Positions 27,132-36,322 of a stretch of DNA of 64,000 nt are shown one piece after another (position 1 is the stretch's first letter; the number at the start of each line of letters is the position of its first letter). The DNA lies in contig NZ_JBDOQP010000002.1 in the NCBI RefSeq assembly GCF_039839275.1, positions 620,001 through 684,000 of the forward strand, in the 5' to 3' direction. The notes below the pieces were generated by a model. That model made no database searches. It saw only the letters and a list, made by a program, of their open reading frames with translations, and was not told the DNA's origin. The position numbers were made by a program, and so were the translations under genes. The stretch is from Aerobium sp039839275. GTDB lineage: Bacteria; Pseudomonadota; Alphaproteobacteria; Rhizobiales; Rhizobiaceae.

Positions 27132-28175
27132 TCAGACGTCGATGCGTCCCCTGCTGTCGGCGCCGGCGCCATGGCGGTCGTAGGCCCTGACGATCTCCGC
27201 TACGAGCGGGTGGCGAACCACGTCGACATCGTTGAAGCGCACGGTGACGATGCCAGGCACGCCATCAAGAACCTGCAGCGCTTCGACAAGCCCCGACTTG
27301 GTGTTGGGCGGAAGGTCAATCTGGCTGGGATCGCCGGTGACGATCATGCGTCCGCCCTCGCCCAGGCGAGTGAGGAACATCTTCATCTGCATCGCGGTGG
27401 TATTCTGCGCCTCGTCGAGGATGACCGCAGCGTTGCGCAGCGTGCGTCCGCGCATGAAGGCGAGCGGCGCGATCTCGATGACTTCGGCCGCCAGCGCGCG
27501 CTCCACCTTGTCTGCGGGCATCATGTCGTAAAGCGCGTCATAGAGCGGGCGCAGATACGGGTCGACCTTTTCCTTCATGTCGCCCGGCAGGAAGCCGAGA
27601 CGCTCGCCGGCTTCGACGGCGGGGCGCGACAGGATGATGCGCTCGACCATGCCGCGCTCCAGCATCATGGCGGCGTGGGCAACGGCGAGATAAGTCTTGC
27701 CGGTGCCGGCCGGGCCAATGCCGAAGACGAGTTCGGACCGGTCGAGGGCACGCATGTAAGCGTCCTGGTTGACCGAGCGCGCATAGATGGTGCGCTTGCG
27801 CGTGGAAATCTGGGCGGCGGCCACCTTGCCCTTGCTTTCCAGGGTCGGCAGCGTCAACTGGTCATCGGCGGCGATCGCCATGCGAACCGCACCGTCGACC
27901 TCCGAGGGAGAGACCTCGTGGCCCTTCTGAAGCAGCCCGTAGAGGTAATCGAGCGCGCGCCGTGCCTGCTCGGCCGCCGTCGGCTCGCCCTTGATCGAGA
28001 GCTGGTTTCCCTTGGAGCGGATATCGACACCGAGCTTCTGCTCGAGCCTTGCGAGGTTTTCGTCGAACTGGCCGTAAAGCGCGCTGGCGTGCCTGTTGTT
28101 GTCGAAGGTCAGAACGATATGCGCCATGTCGGACGCCCCTGAGGGCGGAGCTTTCAGATCGGGTGCGGCGCTCAA
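27132..28175 (-). CDS. phoH: PhoH-like ATPase
   Basis: A 347-aa cytoplasmic P-loop NTPase. An N-terminal KH-like region (about 20-110) is followed by the PhoH domain, with Walker A GIGPAGTGKTYLAVAHA, ILSRPAVEAGERLGFLPGD, Walker B AAVILDEAQNTTAMQMKMFL and GDPSQIDLP. It is probably involved in RNA metabolism with YbeY. The start is a TTG at 28175 with AGGAG 7 nt upstream; the ATG at 28127 lacks a site. It follows miaB on the same strand by 30 nt. In most alphaproteobacteria ybeY comes next, but here ybeY is 4 kb away on the other strand. Confidence 0.93.
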   Translation of the reverse strand: MSAAPDLKAPPSGASDMAHIVLTFDNNRHASALYGQFDENLARLEQKLGVDIRSKGNQLSIKGEPTAAEQARRALDYLYGLLQKGHEVSPSEVDGAVRMAIAADDQLTLPTLESKGKVAAAQISTRKRTIYARSVNQDAYMRALDRSELVFGIGPAGTGKTYLAVAHAAMMLERGMVERIILSRPAVEAGERLGFLPGDMKEKVDPYLRPLYDALYDMMPADKVERALAAEVIEIAPLAFMRGRTLRNAAVILDEAQNTTAMQMKMFLTRLGEGGRMIVTGDPSQIDLPPNTKSGLVEALQVLDGVPGIVTVRFNDVDVVRHPLVAEIVRAYDRHGAGADSRGRIDV

Positions 28176-28205
28176 ACGTATCTCCTGGTTGATGCCCTTC
28201 TCCGG

Positions 28206-29606
28206 TCACACAGGCTCGGAGAACAGGCTGTTGGGACCCGCCTTCGTGATTCGTACTCGAACAATGTCACCGATTTCGCCGGCCTTTTCATCAACTATTA
28301 CCGGCTGCAGCCACGGCGACCGCCCGACACGCTGGCCGGCTTCGCGCCCGGCCTTCTCGATCAGCAGGTCCATTTCCTTGTTCACGAGGCTGGCGGCGAA
28401 GGCGCGCTGCTGCGTGATGAGCAGAGCCTGGAGCCGCTGGAGCCTCTCGTCCTTGACGGTCTCGTCGACATGAGACCCCATCTCCGCTCCCGGCGTTCCG
28501 GGACGCGGCGAGTATTTGAACGAGAACGCCTGCGCATAGGTAACGTCGCGGACAAGCTGCATCGTCGCCTCGAAATCCTCGTCGCTCTCGCCGGGAAATC
28601 CGACGATGAAATCCCCGGACATCGCGATATCCGGCTTTGCCGCCCTGATCCGGTCGACGAGGGCGAGATAGTCTGCTGCGGTATGCTTGCGGTTCATCGC
28701 CTTGAGGATGCGATCCGAACCGCTCTGCACGGGCAGATGGAGATAAGGCATCAGGATATCAAGATCACGATGCGCCTCGATCAGGGCGTCGTCCATGTCG
28801 CGCGGATGGCTGGTGGTGTAGCGCAGGCGCGCGATGCCGGGGATCTCGGCCAGCCGGAAAAGCAGCTTGCCCAGGCCCCACTCGGAACCGTCGGGGCCCT
28901 CGCCGTGCCAGGCATTGACGTTCTGGCCCAGCAGCGTGACCTCGCGGACGCCGGCATCAGCCAGTTTCTCGGCCTCCGCCACGATCTTGGCCACCGGGCG
29001 GGAAACCTCCGAGCCGCGCGTGTAAGGCACGACGCAGAAGGTGCAGAACTTGTCGCAACCCTCCTGCACGGTCAGGAAGGCGGTAACGCCCCTGCTCCGC
29101 GTTGCGTTTCGTGATGCAGACGGCAGATGCTCGAACTTGTCCTCAATGGCGTATTCGGTCTCGACGACCTTTTCGCCGGCGCGCGCTTTCCTGACGACCT
29201 GCGGCAGGCGGTGATAGGTCTGCGGCCCGATGACAAGGTCGACAACGGGCGCCCGGCGCAGGATCTCATCGCCCTCGGCCTGTGCCACGCAGCCTGCGAC
29301 GCCGACCAGCGTCTCGCGCCCCCGTGCGGCACGCTCGTCCTTCAGCTTACGCAGGCGGCCGAGCTGGGAATAGACCTTCTCCGCCGCCTTCTCGCGAATG
29401 TGGCAGGTGTTGATGAGAATGAGGTCGGCGTCTTCGATCACTTCGGTCGGAAGGTAGCCTTCCAGGCTCAGCGCATCGGACATGCGCTGGGAATCGTAGA
29501 CGTTCATCTGGCAGCCATAGGTCTTCATGAAGACCTTCCTGGGAGCGGCGTTTTCCGTCTCCACCGGCTGCAGGGCTTCGCGCGTGATCGTATCGTTCAG
29601 TTCCAT
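28206..29606 (-). CDS. miaB: tRNA-2-methylthio-N6-dimethylallyladenosine synthase MiaB
   Basis: Radical-SAM methylthiotransferase acting on i6A37 of tRNAs (466 aa). The N-terminal MTTase domain has KTYGCQMNVYDSQRM and INTCHIREKA plus GVAGCVAQ, the three cysteines of the auxiliary 4Fe-4S cluster. The radical-SAM cluster is EGCDKFCTFCVVPYTRG. A C-terminal TRAM domain follows (VGRSPWLQPVIV). This arrangement and the lack of an RimO-type substrate signature support MiaB. It is the upstream partner of phoH. The ATG at 29606 has a weak purine-rich site. Confidence 0.96.
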   Translation of the reverse strand: MELNDTITREALQPVETENAAPRKVFMKTYGCQMNVYDSQRMSDALSLEGYLPTEVIEDADLILINTCHIREKAAEKVYSQLGRLRKLKDERAARGRETLVGVAGCVAQAEGDEILRRAPVVDLVIGPQTYHRLPQVVRKARAGEKVVETEYAIEDKFEHLPSASRNATRSRGVTAFLTVQEGCDKFCTFCVVPYTRGSEVSRPVAKIVAEAEKLADAGVREVTLLGQNVNAWHGEGPDGSEWGLGKLLFRLAEIPGIARLRYTTSHPRDMDDALIEAHRDLDILMPYLHLPVQSGSDRILKAMNRKHTAADYLALVDRIRAAKPDIAMSGDFIVGFPGESDEDFEATMQLVRDVTYAQAFSFKYSPRPGTPGAEMGSHVDETVKDERLQRLQALLITQQRAFAASLVNKEMDLLIEKAGREAGQRVGRSPWLQPVIVDEKAGEIGDIVRVRITKAGPNSLFSEPV

Positions 29607-29763
29607 GCCGCGTCTCTAGCGTTTTTCGGTCGCAAATGACAGATGCTTTGCCCCCCAGATGTGGCACCGTCGCCACAAGGCAGGCCTGAATCGGCTGTAT
29701 GGCGCTTCCGCGACCACGGGCGATCGGCTAAAGCCTGTGTCCCGCCAGCAGAAACAGCGTCCC

Positions 29764-31773
29764 ATGCCTGCCACCAAACTCCCGCTTTTCCTCGGCATCG
29801 ACACCGGCGGCACCTATACCGATGCGGTCCTGTGGTCGGATGCCACAGGGGTCGTCGCCAAGGCGAAGGCGCTGACCACCCGTCATGACCTGGCCGTCGG
29901 GATTTCTGGCGCGGTTGACGCGGTGCTCGAAAAAGCCGGCGTCGCCCCGGCGCAGGTCAAGCTTGTCTCGATGTCGACGACGCTGGCCACCAACGCCCTG
30001 GTCGAAGGACAGGGCGGGCGCGTGGCGCTGGTGATGATCGGCTTTTCGGAGACGGACCTGGATCGAGACGGGCTGCGCACAGCACTTGGGTCCGATCCGG
30101 TGCTGTTCCTGCCGGGAGGCCACGACGTACACGGGAACGCCGCGGCACTCGACCTTCATGCGCTGGAGCAGGCCCTGCCGGAACTGGCGGGCTCCGTCTC
30201 GGGATTTGCCGTGTGCGCCTATTTCGCGGTCCGCAACGCGGCGCACGAGCTGGCTGCCACGGCGCTGATCCGCGAGCGCACCGGCCTGCCGGTGACGGCG
30301 AGCCACGAGCTTTCTGCCAAGCTCGGCGGTCCGCGCCGCGCGCTGACGACGCTGCTCAACGCGCGGCTGATCTCGATGATCGACCGGCTGGTCGCGGCGA
30401 CCGAGGGATTTCTGGCCGAACGCGGCATTGCAGCGCCGCTGATGGTGGTGCGCGGCGACGGCGCGCTGGTCTCGGCGGCATTCGCACGGCGACGGCCGAT
30501 CGAGACGATCCTGTCAGGACCAGCGGCCAGCCTCGTCGGCGCCCGCCACATGACCGGGCTGGACGATGCCGTGATCTCGGACATCGGCGGAACCACCACC
30601 GACGTCGCGGTGCTCGACAAGGGGCGCCCGAGGCTCGACCCGGAGGGTGCCACGGTCGGCGGCTTCCGCACGATGGTGGAGGCCGTGGCGATGCGCACCT
30701 TCGGGCTTGGAGGCGATTCCGAGGTCACGCTCGAAGACGGCGGGCTGACGCCGCGGATCCTGCTCGGCCCCAGGCGGCTGGTGCCGGTCTCGCTTGCCGC
30801 AAGCACCCACGCAGAGGCGATCATCGGAGTTCTGGCGCGACAGGCGAGAGGCGGCAATCCCGGCCGGCTCGACGGGCGCTTCGCAGTGCGGACCGGAGTG
30901 CCCGACCACCTCGCCGCCGGTCTCTCGGCTGCCGAACAGAAGCTGTTTTCGAGCGTCACTCCAACACCGGTGGCCCTGGATCAGTTGCTTGGGTCCACCG
31001 CACAGGCGGCGACACTGAACAGGCTGGTGTCGCGCGGGCTCGTCCATGTCATCGGCTTCACGCCATCCGACGCGGCCCACGTAATGGGGCTGCAGGACAA
31101 CTGGAACGCTGAGGCGGCCGGACTTGCCGCAACACTTTTCGCACGACGGCGCGACGGGCGGGGCCAGCCGATCGCAGCCGACGGCGCGGCAATCTCGCGG
31201 CGCGTGCTGCGGGCCCTGACGCGACGCTCGGCCGAAGTGATCCTGGAGACGGCGTTCGCCGAAGACGGGCTCGAGGGGGCGCCGACCGTCGCGCATGCGC
31301 TTGTCCAGCGGGCGGTGGATGGCGGTGGCGGCATCGCGCGGCTTTCGGTGTCGCTCGACCGTCCCGTGATCGGGCTCGGCGCGTCAGCGCCGCTCCACTA
31401 CGCCGCGCTCGACGGGCTTGTCGGCAATGCCTGTGTCGTGCCCGCTGACACCGACGTCGCCAATGCGCTTGGCGCGGTCGTGGGGCAGGTTCGCGTCACC
31501 GCGCAGGCGCAGGTCACACAGCCGCAGGAAGGCCTCTTTCGCGTCTCCTCGACGCTCGGCATCGCCGATTTTCGAAACGAGGACGCGGCATTTGCCGAGG
31601 CGGAACGCATGGTCGGGACGCTGATTGCGCGACGTGCCGCAGAAGCGGGCGCGGACGAAGCGCAGATCATGGTGGATCGCGACGTGCGGGCCGCGACCGT
31701 GGAGGGCCAGCGTTCGTTCATCGAGGCGACCGTGAGCGCCACTGCCGCTGGACGTCCCCGCATCGCCGAATGA
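29764..31773 (+). CDS. Hydantoinase/oxoprolinase A-family protein
   Basis: A 669-aa protein of the HyuA family (ASKHA ATPase fold). FLGIDTGGTYTDAVLWSD at the N-terminus and SDIGGTTTDVAVLDKGRP near residue 280 are the two phosphate-binding loops. HyuA proteins use ATP to open 5-membered lactam or hydantoin rings, normally with a HyuB partner. No hyuB, transporter or regulator is adjacent, so the substrate is unknown. The frame opens 105 nt earlier, but the ATG at 29764 gives the family-typical N-terminus. It sits between miaB (divergent) and upp. Confidence 0.82.
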   Translation: MPATKLPLFLGIDTGGTYTDAVLWSDATGVVAKAKALTTRHDLAVGISGAVDAVLEKAGVAPAQVKLVSMSTTLATNALVEGQGGRVALVMIGFSETDLDRDGLRTALGSDPVLFLPGGHDVHGNAAALDLHALEQALPELAGSVSGFAVCAYFAVRNAAHELAATALIRERTGLPVTASHELSAKLGGPRRALTTLLNARLISMIDRLVAATEGFLAERGIAAPLMVVRGDGALVSAAFARRRPIETILSGPAASLVGARHMTGLDDAVISDIGGTTTDVAVLDKGRPRLDPEGATVGGFRTMVEAVAMRTFGLGGDSEVTLEDGGLTPRILLGPRRLVPVSLAASTHAEAIIGVLARQARGGNPGRLDGRFAVRTGVPDHLAAGLSAAEQKLFSSVTPTPVALDQLLGSTAQAATLNRLVSRGLVHVIGFTPSDAAHVMGLQDNWNAEAAGLAATLFARRRDGRGQPIAADGAAISRRVLRALTRRSAEVILETAFAEDGLEGAPTVAHALVQRAVDGGGGIARLSVSLDRPVIGLGASAPLHYAALDGLVGNACVVPADTDVANALGAVVGQVRVTAQAQVTQPQEGLFRVSSTLGIADFRNEDAAFAEAERMVGTLIARRAAEAGADEAQIMVDRDVRAATVEGQRSFIEATVSATAAGRPRIAE

Positions 31774-31874
31774 GCGATCCCACAAAATTGTGATTGCGCA
31801 GCGGGCGGCGGTATCTCCCCGCCGCTTGTGCCGCTAAGATTGCCGGCAACAGGGTTCCGGAGCTAGGAAAGACC

Positions 31875-32504
31875 ATGAAGGGCGTCACCGTCGTCGACCA
31901 TCCGCTTGTCCAGCACAAGCTCACAATCATGCGGGACAAGGAGACCTCGACGGCCGGGTTCCGGCGGCTGCTGCGCGAGATATCGCTGCTGCTGTGCTAT
32001 GAGGTGACACGCGACCTCGACCTGACGACCCGCACCATCGAAACGCCGCTGATGCCGATGGAAGCGCCGACGCTGGAAGGCAAGAAGCTGGTGTTTGCCT
32101 CCGTGCTGCGCGCCGGCAACGGGCTGCTCGACGGCATGCTGGACCTGGTGCCGGCGGCGCGTGTCGCCCATATCGGGCTCTACCGCGACCACGAGACGCT
32201 GCAGGCGGTGGAATATTTCTTCAAGGCCCCGAGCGACCTGGCCGACCGGTTGATCATCGTGGTCGATCCCATGCTTGCGACCGCCAATTCGGCGATCATG
32301 GCGATCGACAAGCTGAAGGAGCGCGGCGCGACGAACATCCGGTTCCTCTGCCTGCTGGCCGCGCCCGAGGGCATCGAGCGCTTCACCACAACCCATCCGG
32401 ACGTTCCCGTATTCACCGCCTCGATCGACGATAGGCTGAATGAAAAGGGCTATATCGTGCCCGGCCTGGGTGACGCGGGAGATCGCATGTACGGAACGAA
32501 ATAG
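31875..32504 (+). CDS. upp: Uracil phosphoribosyltransferase
   Basis: Pyrimidine salvage: uracil plus PRPP gives UMP (209 aa, standard length). VVDHPLVQHKLTIMRDKETST is the N-terminal signature, in part, DPMLATANSAIMAID is the PRPP-binding loop and the C-terminus ends in PGLGDAGDRMYGTK. The ATG at 31875 has TAGGAAAG 4 nt upstream; the longer in-frame start is not supported. ybeY starts 5 nt after its stop, which is an unusual partner. In rhizobia I would expect upp beside add and deoB, both of which are far away here. Confidence 0.95.
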   Translation: MKGVTVVDHPLVQHKLTIMRDKETSTAGFRRLLREISLLLCYEVTRDLDLTTRTIETPLMPMEAPTLEGKKLVFASVLRAGNGLLDGMLDLVPAARVAHIGLYRDHETLQAVEYFFKAPSDLADRLIIVVDPMLATANSAIMAIDKLKERGATNIRFLCLLAAPEGIERFTTTHPDVPVFTASIDDRLNEKGYIVPGLGDAGDRMYGTK

Positions 32505-32509
32505 CGTCC

Positions 32510-32980
32510 ATGCTCGACATCGACATCTCGGTGGAAGCAGGCGATTGGCCCGAAGAAGAGACGTTGCAGTCGATTGCTGCCGCCGCAGCTGACGCCGCCT
32601 TTGCCGAACTCGGGATCGGGACGGACAGCGGACCGGAACTCAGCCTGGTGTTTACCGACGATCCGCACATCCAGGCACTCAACCTTGCGTGGCGCAGCAA
32701 GGACAAGGCGACCAACGTGCTGTCCTTTCCCGCCTTCGACGTGGCGCCCGGCGACCCGCTGCCGCCAATGCTCGGCGACATCGTGCTGGCCGAGGAGACA
32801 ATTTCCTCCGAGGCGACACTGGAAGAAAAGCAGTTCGAACACCATCTCACCCATCTTGTCGTGCATGGTCTTCTGCATCTGTTAGGATACGATCACGAGA
32901 CGGATGAAGACGCCGAGGAGATGGAGGCAATCGAACGCCGTGCACTGGCGAGGCTTGCCATTTCCGATCCATACGGATAA
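32510..32980 (+). CDS. ybeY: Endoribonuclease YbeY
   Basis: Zinc-dependent single-strand endoribonuclease involved in 16S rRNA 3'-end maturation and ribosome quality control (156 aa). The zinc motif HGLLHLLGYDH (HxxxHxxxxxH) is intact, and KATNVLSFPAFD with LGDIVLAEET are the other family motifs. It starts 5 nt downstream of upp, so the two are probably translated together, and corC follows after 27 nt. Its expected upstream neighbours miaB-phoH are on the opposite strand. Confidence 0.95.
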   Translation: MLDIDISVEAGDWPEEETLQSIAAAAADAAFAELGIGTDSGPELSLVFTDDPHIQALNLAWRSKDKATNVLSFPAFDVAPGDPLPPMLGDIVLAEETISSEATLEEKQFEHHLTHLVVHGLLHLLGYDHETDEDAEEMEAIERRALARLAISDPYG

Positions 32981-33007
32981 CTGGACTAGTCCAACTTTGA
33001 CGAGACG

Positions 33008-34090
33008 ATGAACGAGCACACACAGACGGCCGCCTTTGCAGAGCAAAGTGACGAGCAGGGTTCCGACCAGTCGGGCGATCCCCAAAGTATATCCGCCGGG
33101 CGATCCGGCTCCAAACCAACATTCTTCGAGCGTCTGACGGCGCGGTTCCGTCCGAGAAACGGCTCGAATCTGCGTGAAGACCTGGCGGACGCGCTGGCTG
33201 AACGGCGCTCCGACGACGATGCGACGTCGTTTTCGCCGGCTGAACGCGCGATGCTCAACAACATCCTCAGGCTGCGCGAACTGCGCGTCGAGGACGTGAT
33301 GGTACCGCGCACCGACATCGAAGCGATCGACCTGTCGACGCCGCTGGGCGAATTGTTGGCAATTTTCGAAGAATCCGGGCGCTCGCGCATGCCCGTCTAT
33401 CACGAGAATCTCGACGACCCGCGTGGCATGGTCCATATCCGCGATGTCGTCGGATACATCACCAGCGCGGCCAAGCAGAAGCGCGGACGCAGTACGAAGA
33501 AGCCGCCAGCAGGCACGCCGCTCGACCTTTCGAATGTCGACCTGACGAAGACCGTCGGTAGCCTCGGCATCGTGCGGCCCGTGCTGTTCGTGCCGCCGTC
33601 CATGCACGCCTCGGACCTGATGACCCGCATGCAGGCGGCGCGCATCCAGATGGCGCTCGTCATCGACGAGTATGGCGGCACCGACGGCCTCGTCTCGCTG
33701 GAAGACATCGTCGAGATGGTCGTAGGCGACATCGAGGACGAGCACGACGAGGACGAAGAGCCGATGATCACGCAGACCGGCGACGGCATCTTCGTGGTCG
33801 ATGCCAAGGCGGAAATCGACGACGTCGCGGAGATTATCGGAAAGGCATTCTCGGCCGAGGAACATACCGAGTATGTCGATACGATCGGCGGGCTGATCTT
33901 CAACGCGCTGGGTCGCGTGCCCGCGCGCGGCGAGGTGGTTCAGGCCATTCCCGGCTTCGAATTCCACGTTCTCGACGCCGATCCGCGACGCGTCAAGCGC
34001 GTTCGCATCGTGCAGGGGCGCTCCAGCGAACGGCGGCGTGTCCGGGCGACCGGCCGTGAAGACACCAAGGAAGGCGCCGAGGCGGCCTAG
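33008..34090 (+). CDS. corC: CorC/TlyC-type CBS-domain protein
   Basis: A 360-aa protein with two CBS domains (about 90-150 and 195-250; VEDVMVPRTDIEAIDL and LVIDEYGGTDGLVSLEDIVE) and a C-terminal CorC_HlyC transporter-associated domain (about 265-340). No DUF21 membrane domain is present, so this is the short CorC form, implicated in Mg/Co efflux or ribosome-linked functions. Residues 150-180 are a basic insert rich in lysine and arginine. It follows ybeY, as usual. The apolipoprotein acyltransferase gene that normally follows is absent; the next genes are the pilus locus on the other strand. Confidence 0.87.
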   Translation: MNEHTQTAAFAEQSDEQGSDQSGDPQSISAGRSGSKPTFFERLTARFRPRNGSNLREDLADALAERRSDDDATSFSPAERAMLNNILRLRELRVEDVMVPRTDIEAIDLSTPLGELLAIFEESGRSRMPVYHENLDDPRGMVHIRDVVGYITSAAKQKRGRSTKKPPAGTPLDLSNVDLTKTVGSLGIVRPVLFVPPSMHASDLMTRMQAARIQMALVIDEYGGTDGLVSLEDIVEMVVGDIEDEHDEDEEPMITQTGDGIFVVDAKAEIDDVAEIIGKAFSAEEHTEYVDTIGGLIFNALGRVPARGEVVQAIPGFEFHVLDADPRRVKRVRIVQGRSSERRRVRATGREDTKEGAEAA

Positions 34091-34121
34091 CGGGACGACG
34101 CCCGAGGCGGTCTGATCCTCG

Positions 34122-34180
34122 CGGCAGGGCGCTGCCCCTCATCGCCCTGCCGGGCACTTCTCCCCGTGAACGGGGAGAAG
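34122..34180. repeat. RIME-like double palindrome
   Basis: Two adjacent hairpins: CGGCAGGGC / GCCCTGCCG (34122-34152, 9-bp stem) and CTTCTCCCCG / CGGGGAGAAG (34157-34180, 10-bp stem, TGAA-type loop). The second matches the intergenic element very common in rhizobial genomes. It lies between the convergent ends of corC and tadC. Confidence 0.75.
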
Positions 34181-34250
34181 GAGGCTGGCGTGGAAGATTT
34201 CGCCAATCAGCAATTTAAGAATGAGAGCGGGTGCGGAGACGCGACACGTC

Positions 34251-35246
34251 TCAGCTCGGGAAGATGCCGCGTTCGGACACCTGGATGCCGGCTGGCCCGA
34301 GGATGACGGCGAACAGCACCGGCAGGAAGAACAGGATCATGGGGACGGTGAGCTTGGGCGGCAGGGCGGCCGCCTTCTTCTCGGCCTCGTTCATGCGCAT
34401 GTCGCGGCTTTCCGATGCCAGCACGCGCAACGCGTGGGCCACGGGCGTGCCATAGCGTTCAGCCTGGGTCAGGGCCTGCGTCACGCTCTTGACCGTATCG
34501 AGGCCGGTGCGGGCGGCCAGATTCTCGTATGCCTGCTTGCGTTCCTGCAAAAAGGATAGCTCGGCATTGGTGAGGACGAATTCCTCGGCCAATGCGACCG
34601 ACTGGGCGCCGATCTCGTCGGCCACGCGCCGGAAGGCCGCTTCGACCGACATGCCCGACTCGACGCAGATCAGCATCAGGTCCAGCGCGTCGGGCCACGC
34701 ACGCTGGATCGACTCCTTGCGCTTCGTGGCGCGATTGGAAACGTACAGCACGGGCGCATAGAAGCCCGCATAGGCCAGCACCACACAGACGAAAAGCTTG
34801 ATCGCCCACGGCTGCTCCGCCAGACCGTTGAGGAAGACGATGTAGACGAGACCTAGCGCAAACCCGACAAATGGCAGCACGAGGCGGAAGAAGAGGAACC
34901 GCGTCAGCGGGTTCTGGCCGCGGAAGCCGGCGACCTTGAGCTTGGCAACCGTCGCCTCGTCGGCAAGCGCGCGCTTGAGGTCAAGCCGGTCGACGACGCG
35001 CCGCATGCCTACCGACTGTTCCTCGCGCAAACCGCGACGCCGCCGATCGGCCTCCGCGGCAAGCCGCGCACGCTGCTTGGCGCGGAGCTCGTCGCGCTCC
35101 AGCGCGACGGTCTTCATCCGCGCCTTGAGCGGGCTGCCGCCGAGAGCCGGCAATGCGGTGAACATCGTGACGAAAACGGCAACCGCGACCACCAGCGCAA
35201 GCATGAAGCTCGGATCGAGTATGGACCTCGTGATCTGCTCGATCAT
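34251..35246 (-). CDS. tadC: Tad pilus inner-membrane platform protein TadC
   Basis: GspF-family platform protein of the Flp/Tad pilus (331 aa). Predicted membrane helices lie near residues 10-30, 115-135, 145-165 and 300-320. The T2SSF domain contains WPDALDLMLICVESGMSVEAAF and VTQALTQAERYGTPVAHALR. A charged segment (about 45-80) sits in the cytoplasm. It is the last gene of the minus-strand cluster, 18 nt after tadB, with GGAAGG before its ATG. It works with TadB to couple the CpaF ATPase to pilus extrusion. Confidence 0.93.
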   Translation of the reverse strand: MIEQITRSILDPSFMLALVVAVAVFVTMFTALPALGGSPLKARMKTVALERDELRAKQRARLAAEADRRRRGLREEQSVGMRRVVDRLDLKRALADEATVAKLKVAGFRGQNPLTRFLFFRLVLPFVGFALGLVYIVFLNGLAEQPWAIKLFVCVVLAYAGFYAPVLYVSNRATKRKESIQRAWPDALDLMLICVESGMSVEAAFRRVADEIGAQSVALAEEFVLTNAELSFLQERKQAYENLAARTGLDTVKSVTQALTQAERYGTPVAHALRVLASESRDMRMNEAEKKAAALPPKLTVPMILFFLPVLFAVILGPAGIQVSERGIFPS

Positions 35247-35264
35247 CGCGATAGCCTTCCGTTC

Positions 35265-36278
35265 CTAGATGTCGAAGTTCATCATCTTGCGCATCACGAA
35301 GATGCCCATCGACATCCAGATGCCCGAGAAGATGAGGATGAGGTGGCCTGTCGGATGCGTGAAGAGCGGCATGATGTAGGTCGGGCTCGACAGGTAGACG
35401 AGAAACGCCACGATGAAGGGAAGCGCGCCAATGATCACGGCGGATGCCTTCGCTTCCATCGACAGCGCCTGAATCTTTGCCTTCATCTTCTTGCGGTCGC
35501 GCAGCACCTTGGACAGGTTGCCAAGGGCCTCGGACAGGTTGCCGCCGGCCTGGCTCTGGATCTGGATGACGATGCCGAAGAAGCCGGCCTCGGCACACGG
35601 CATGGTTTCGGGCATGCGCAGCACAGATTCAGGCAGCGACAGGCCGAGCTGCTGGCCCTCGACGACACGGCGGAACTCGGACTTGATGGGTTCGGGCGCT
35701 TCCGAGGCGATGAGCCGCACGGCATCATTGAGCGGGAGGCCAGATCTGACCGCGCGAATGATAACGTCGAGCGAGTTCGGGAACTCCTCCAGGAACGCCT
35801 TCACACGGCGCGCGCGGCGGAACGAAACGTACCAGCGCGGCAGACCCAGCGCGCCCGCGACGAGCGCGCCGAGCGCAACAAGAAGCGGCGCACCGATAAA
35901 CAGGACGAGCCCTGCGACGACGACGCCGCAAATGACCGAATAGACGTAGAAACGCTCAAGGCTGAGGTCCAGGCCGGCCTGCCGGATCTGCACTTTGAGA
36001 GGCGGCTTGGCGACCTTGTCGTCGCGCGATTTCTGCTTGTTCTCAAGGTCCTTGAGTGAATCCTGCACGGACTTGCGGCGTTTGGCGACTTCAGCGACGC
36101 GGTCGCGCGACGCCTTTACCGCCGCACGGTCGGTTTCGGCCCGCTTGACCGTCTCCAGCCGACGGCCGGCCTTGCGCTCGTTCTCGATCGAGGAAAACAG
36201 GAATGCATAGGCGAGCGCGCCGACGCTGACGGTCGCCAGGGCGATGAAGGCAAGCAGGGTCGTATCCAGCCCGAACAT
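35265..36278 (-). CDS. tadB: Tad pilus inner-membrane platform protein TadB
   Basis: GspF-family partner of TadC (337 aa). An N-terminal membrane helix (about 3-20) is followed by a long charged cytoplasmic segment (20-105), a pair of central helices (about 112-145) and C-terminal helices (about 275-330). SLDVIIRAVRSGLPLNDAVRLI and GFFGIVIQIQSQAGGNLSEAL are the T2SSF signatures. The ATG at 36278 has TAGGAAGAG upstream. It lies between cpaF and tadC. Confidence 0.93.
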   Translation of the reverse strand: MFGLDTTLLAFIALATVSVGALAYAFLFSSIENERKAGRRLETVKRAETDRAAVKASRDRVAEVAKRRKSVQDSLKDLENKQKSRDDKVAKPPLKVQIRQAGLDLSLERFYVYSVICGVVVAGLVLFIGAPLLVALGALVAGALGLPRWYVSFRRARRVKAFLEEFPNSLDVIIRAVRSGLPLNDAVRLIASEAPEPIKSEFRRVVEGQQLGLSLPESVLRMPETMPCAEAGFFGIVIQIQSQAGGNLSEALGNLSKVLRDRKKMKAKIQALSMEAKASAVIIGALPFIVAFLVYLSSPTYIMPLFTHPTGHLILIFSGIWMSMGIFVMRKMMNFDI

Positions 36279-36322
36279 CTGCTCTTCCTAATCCTTCCGC
36301 GCGCGGGTGCCGGTCGCCTGCA

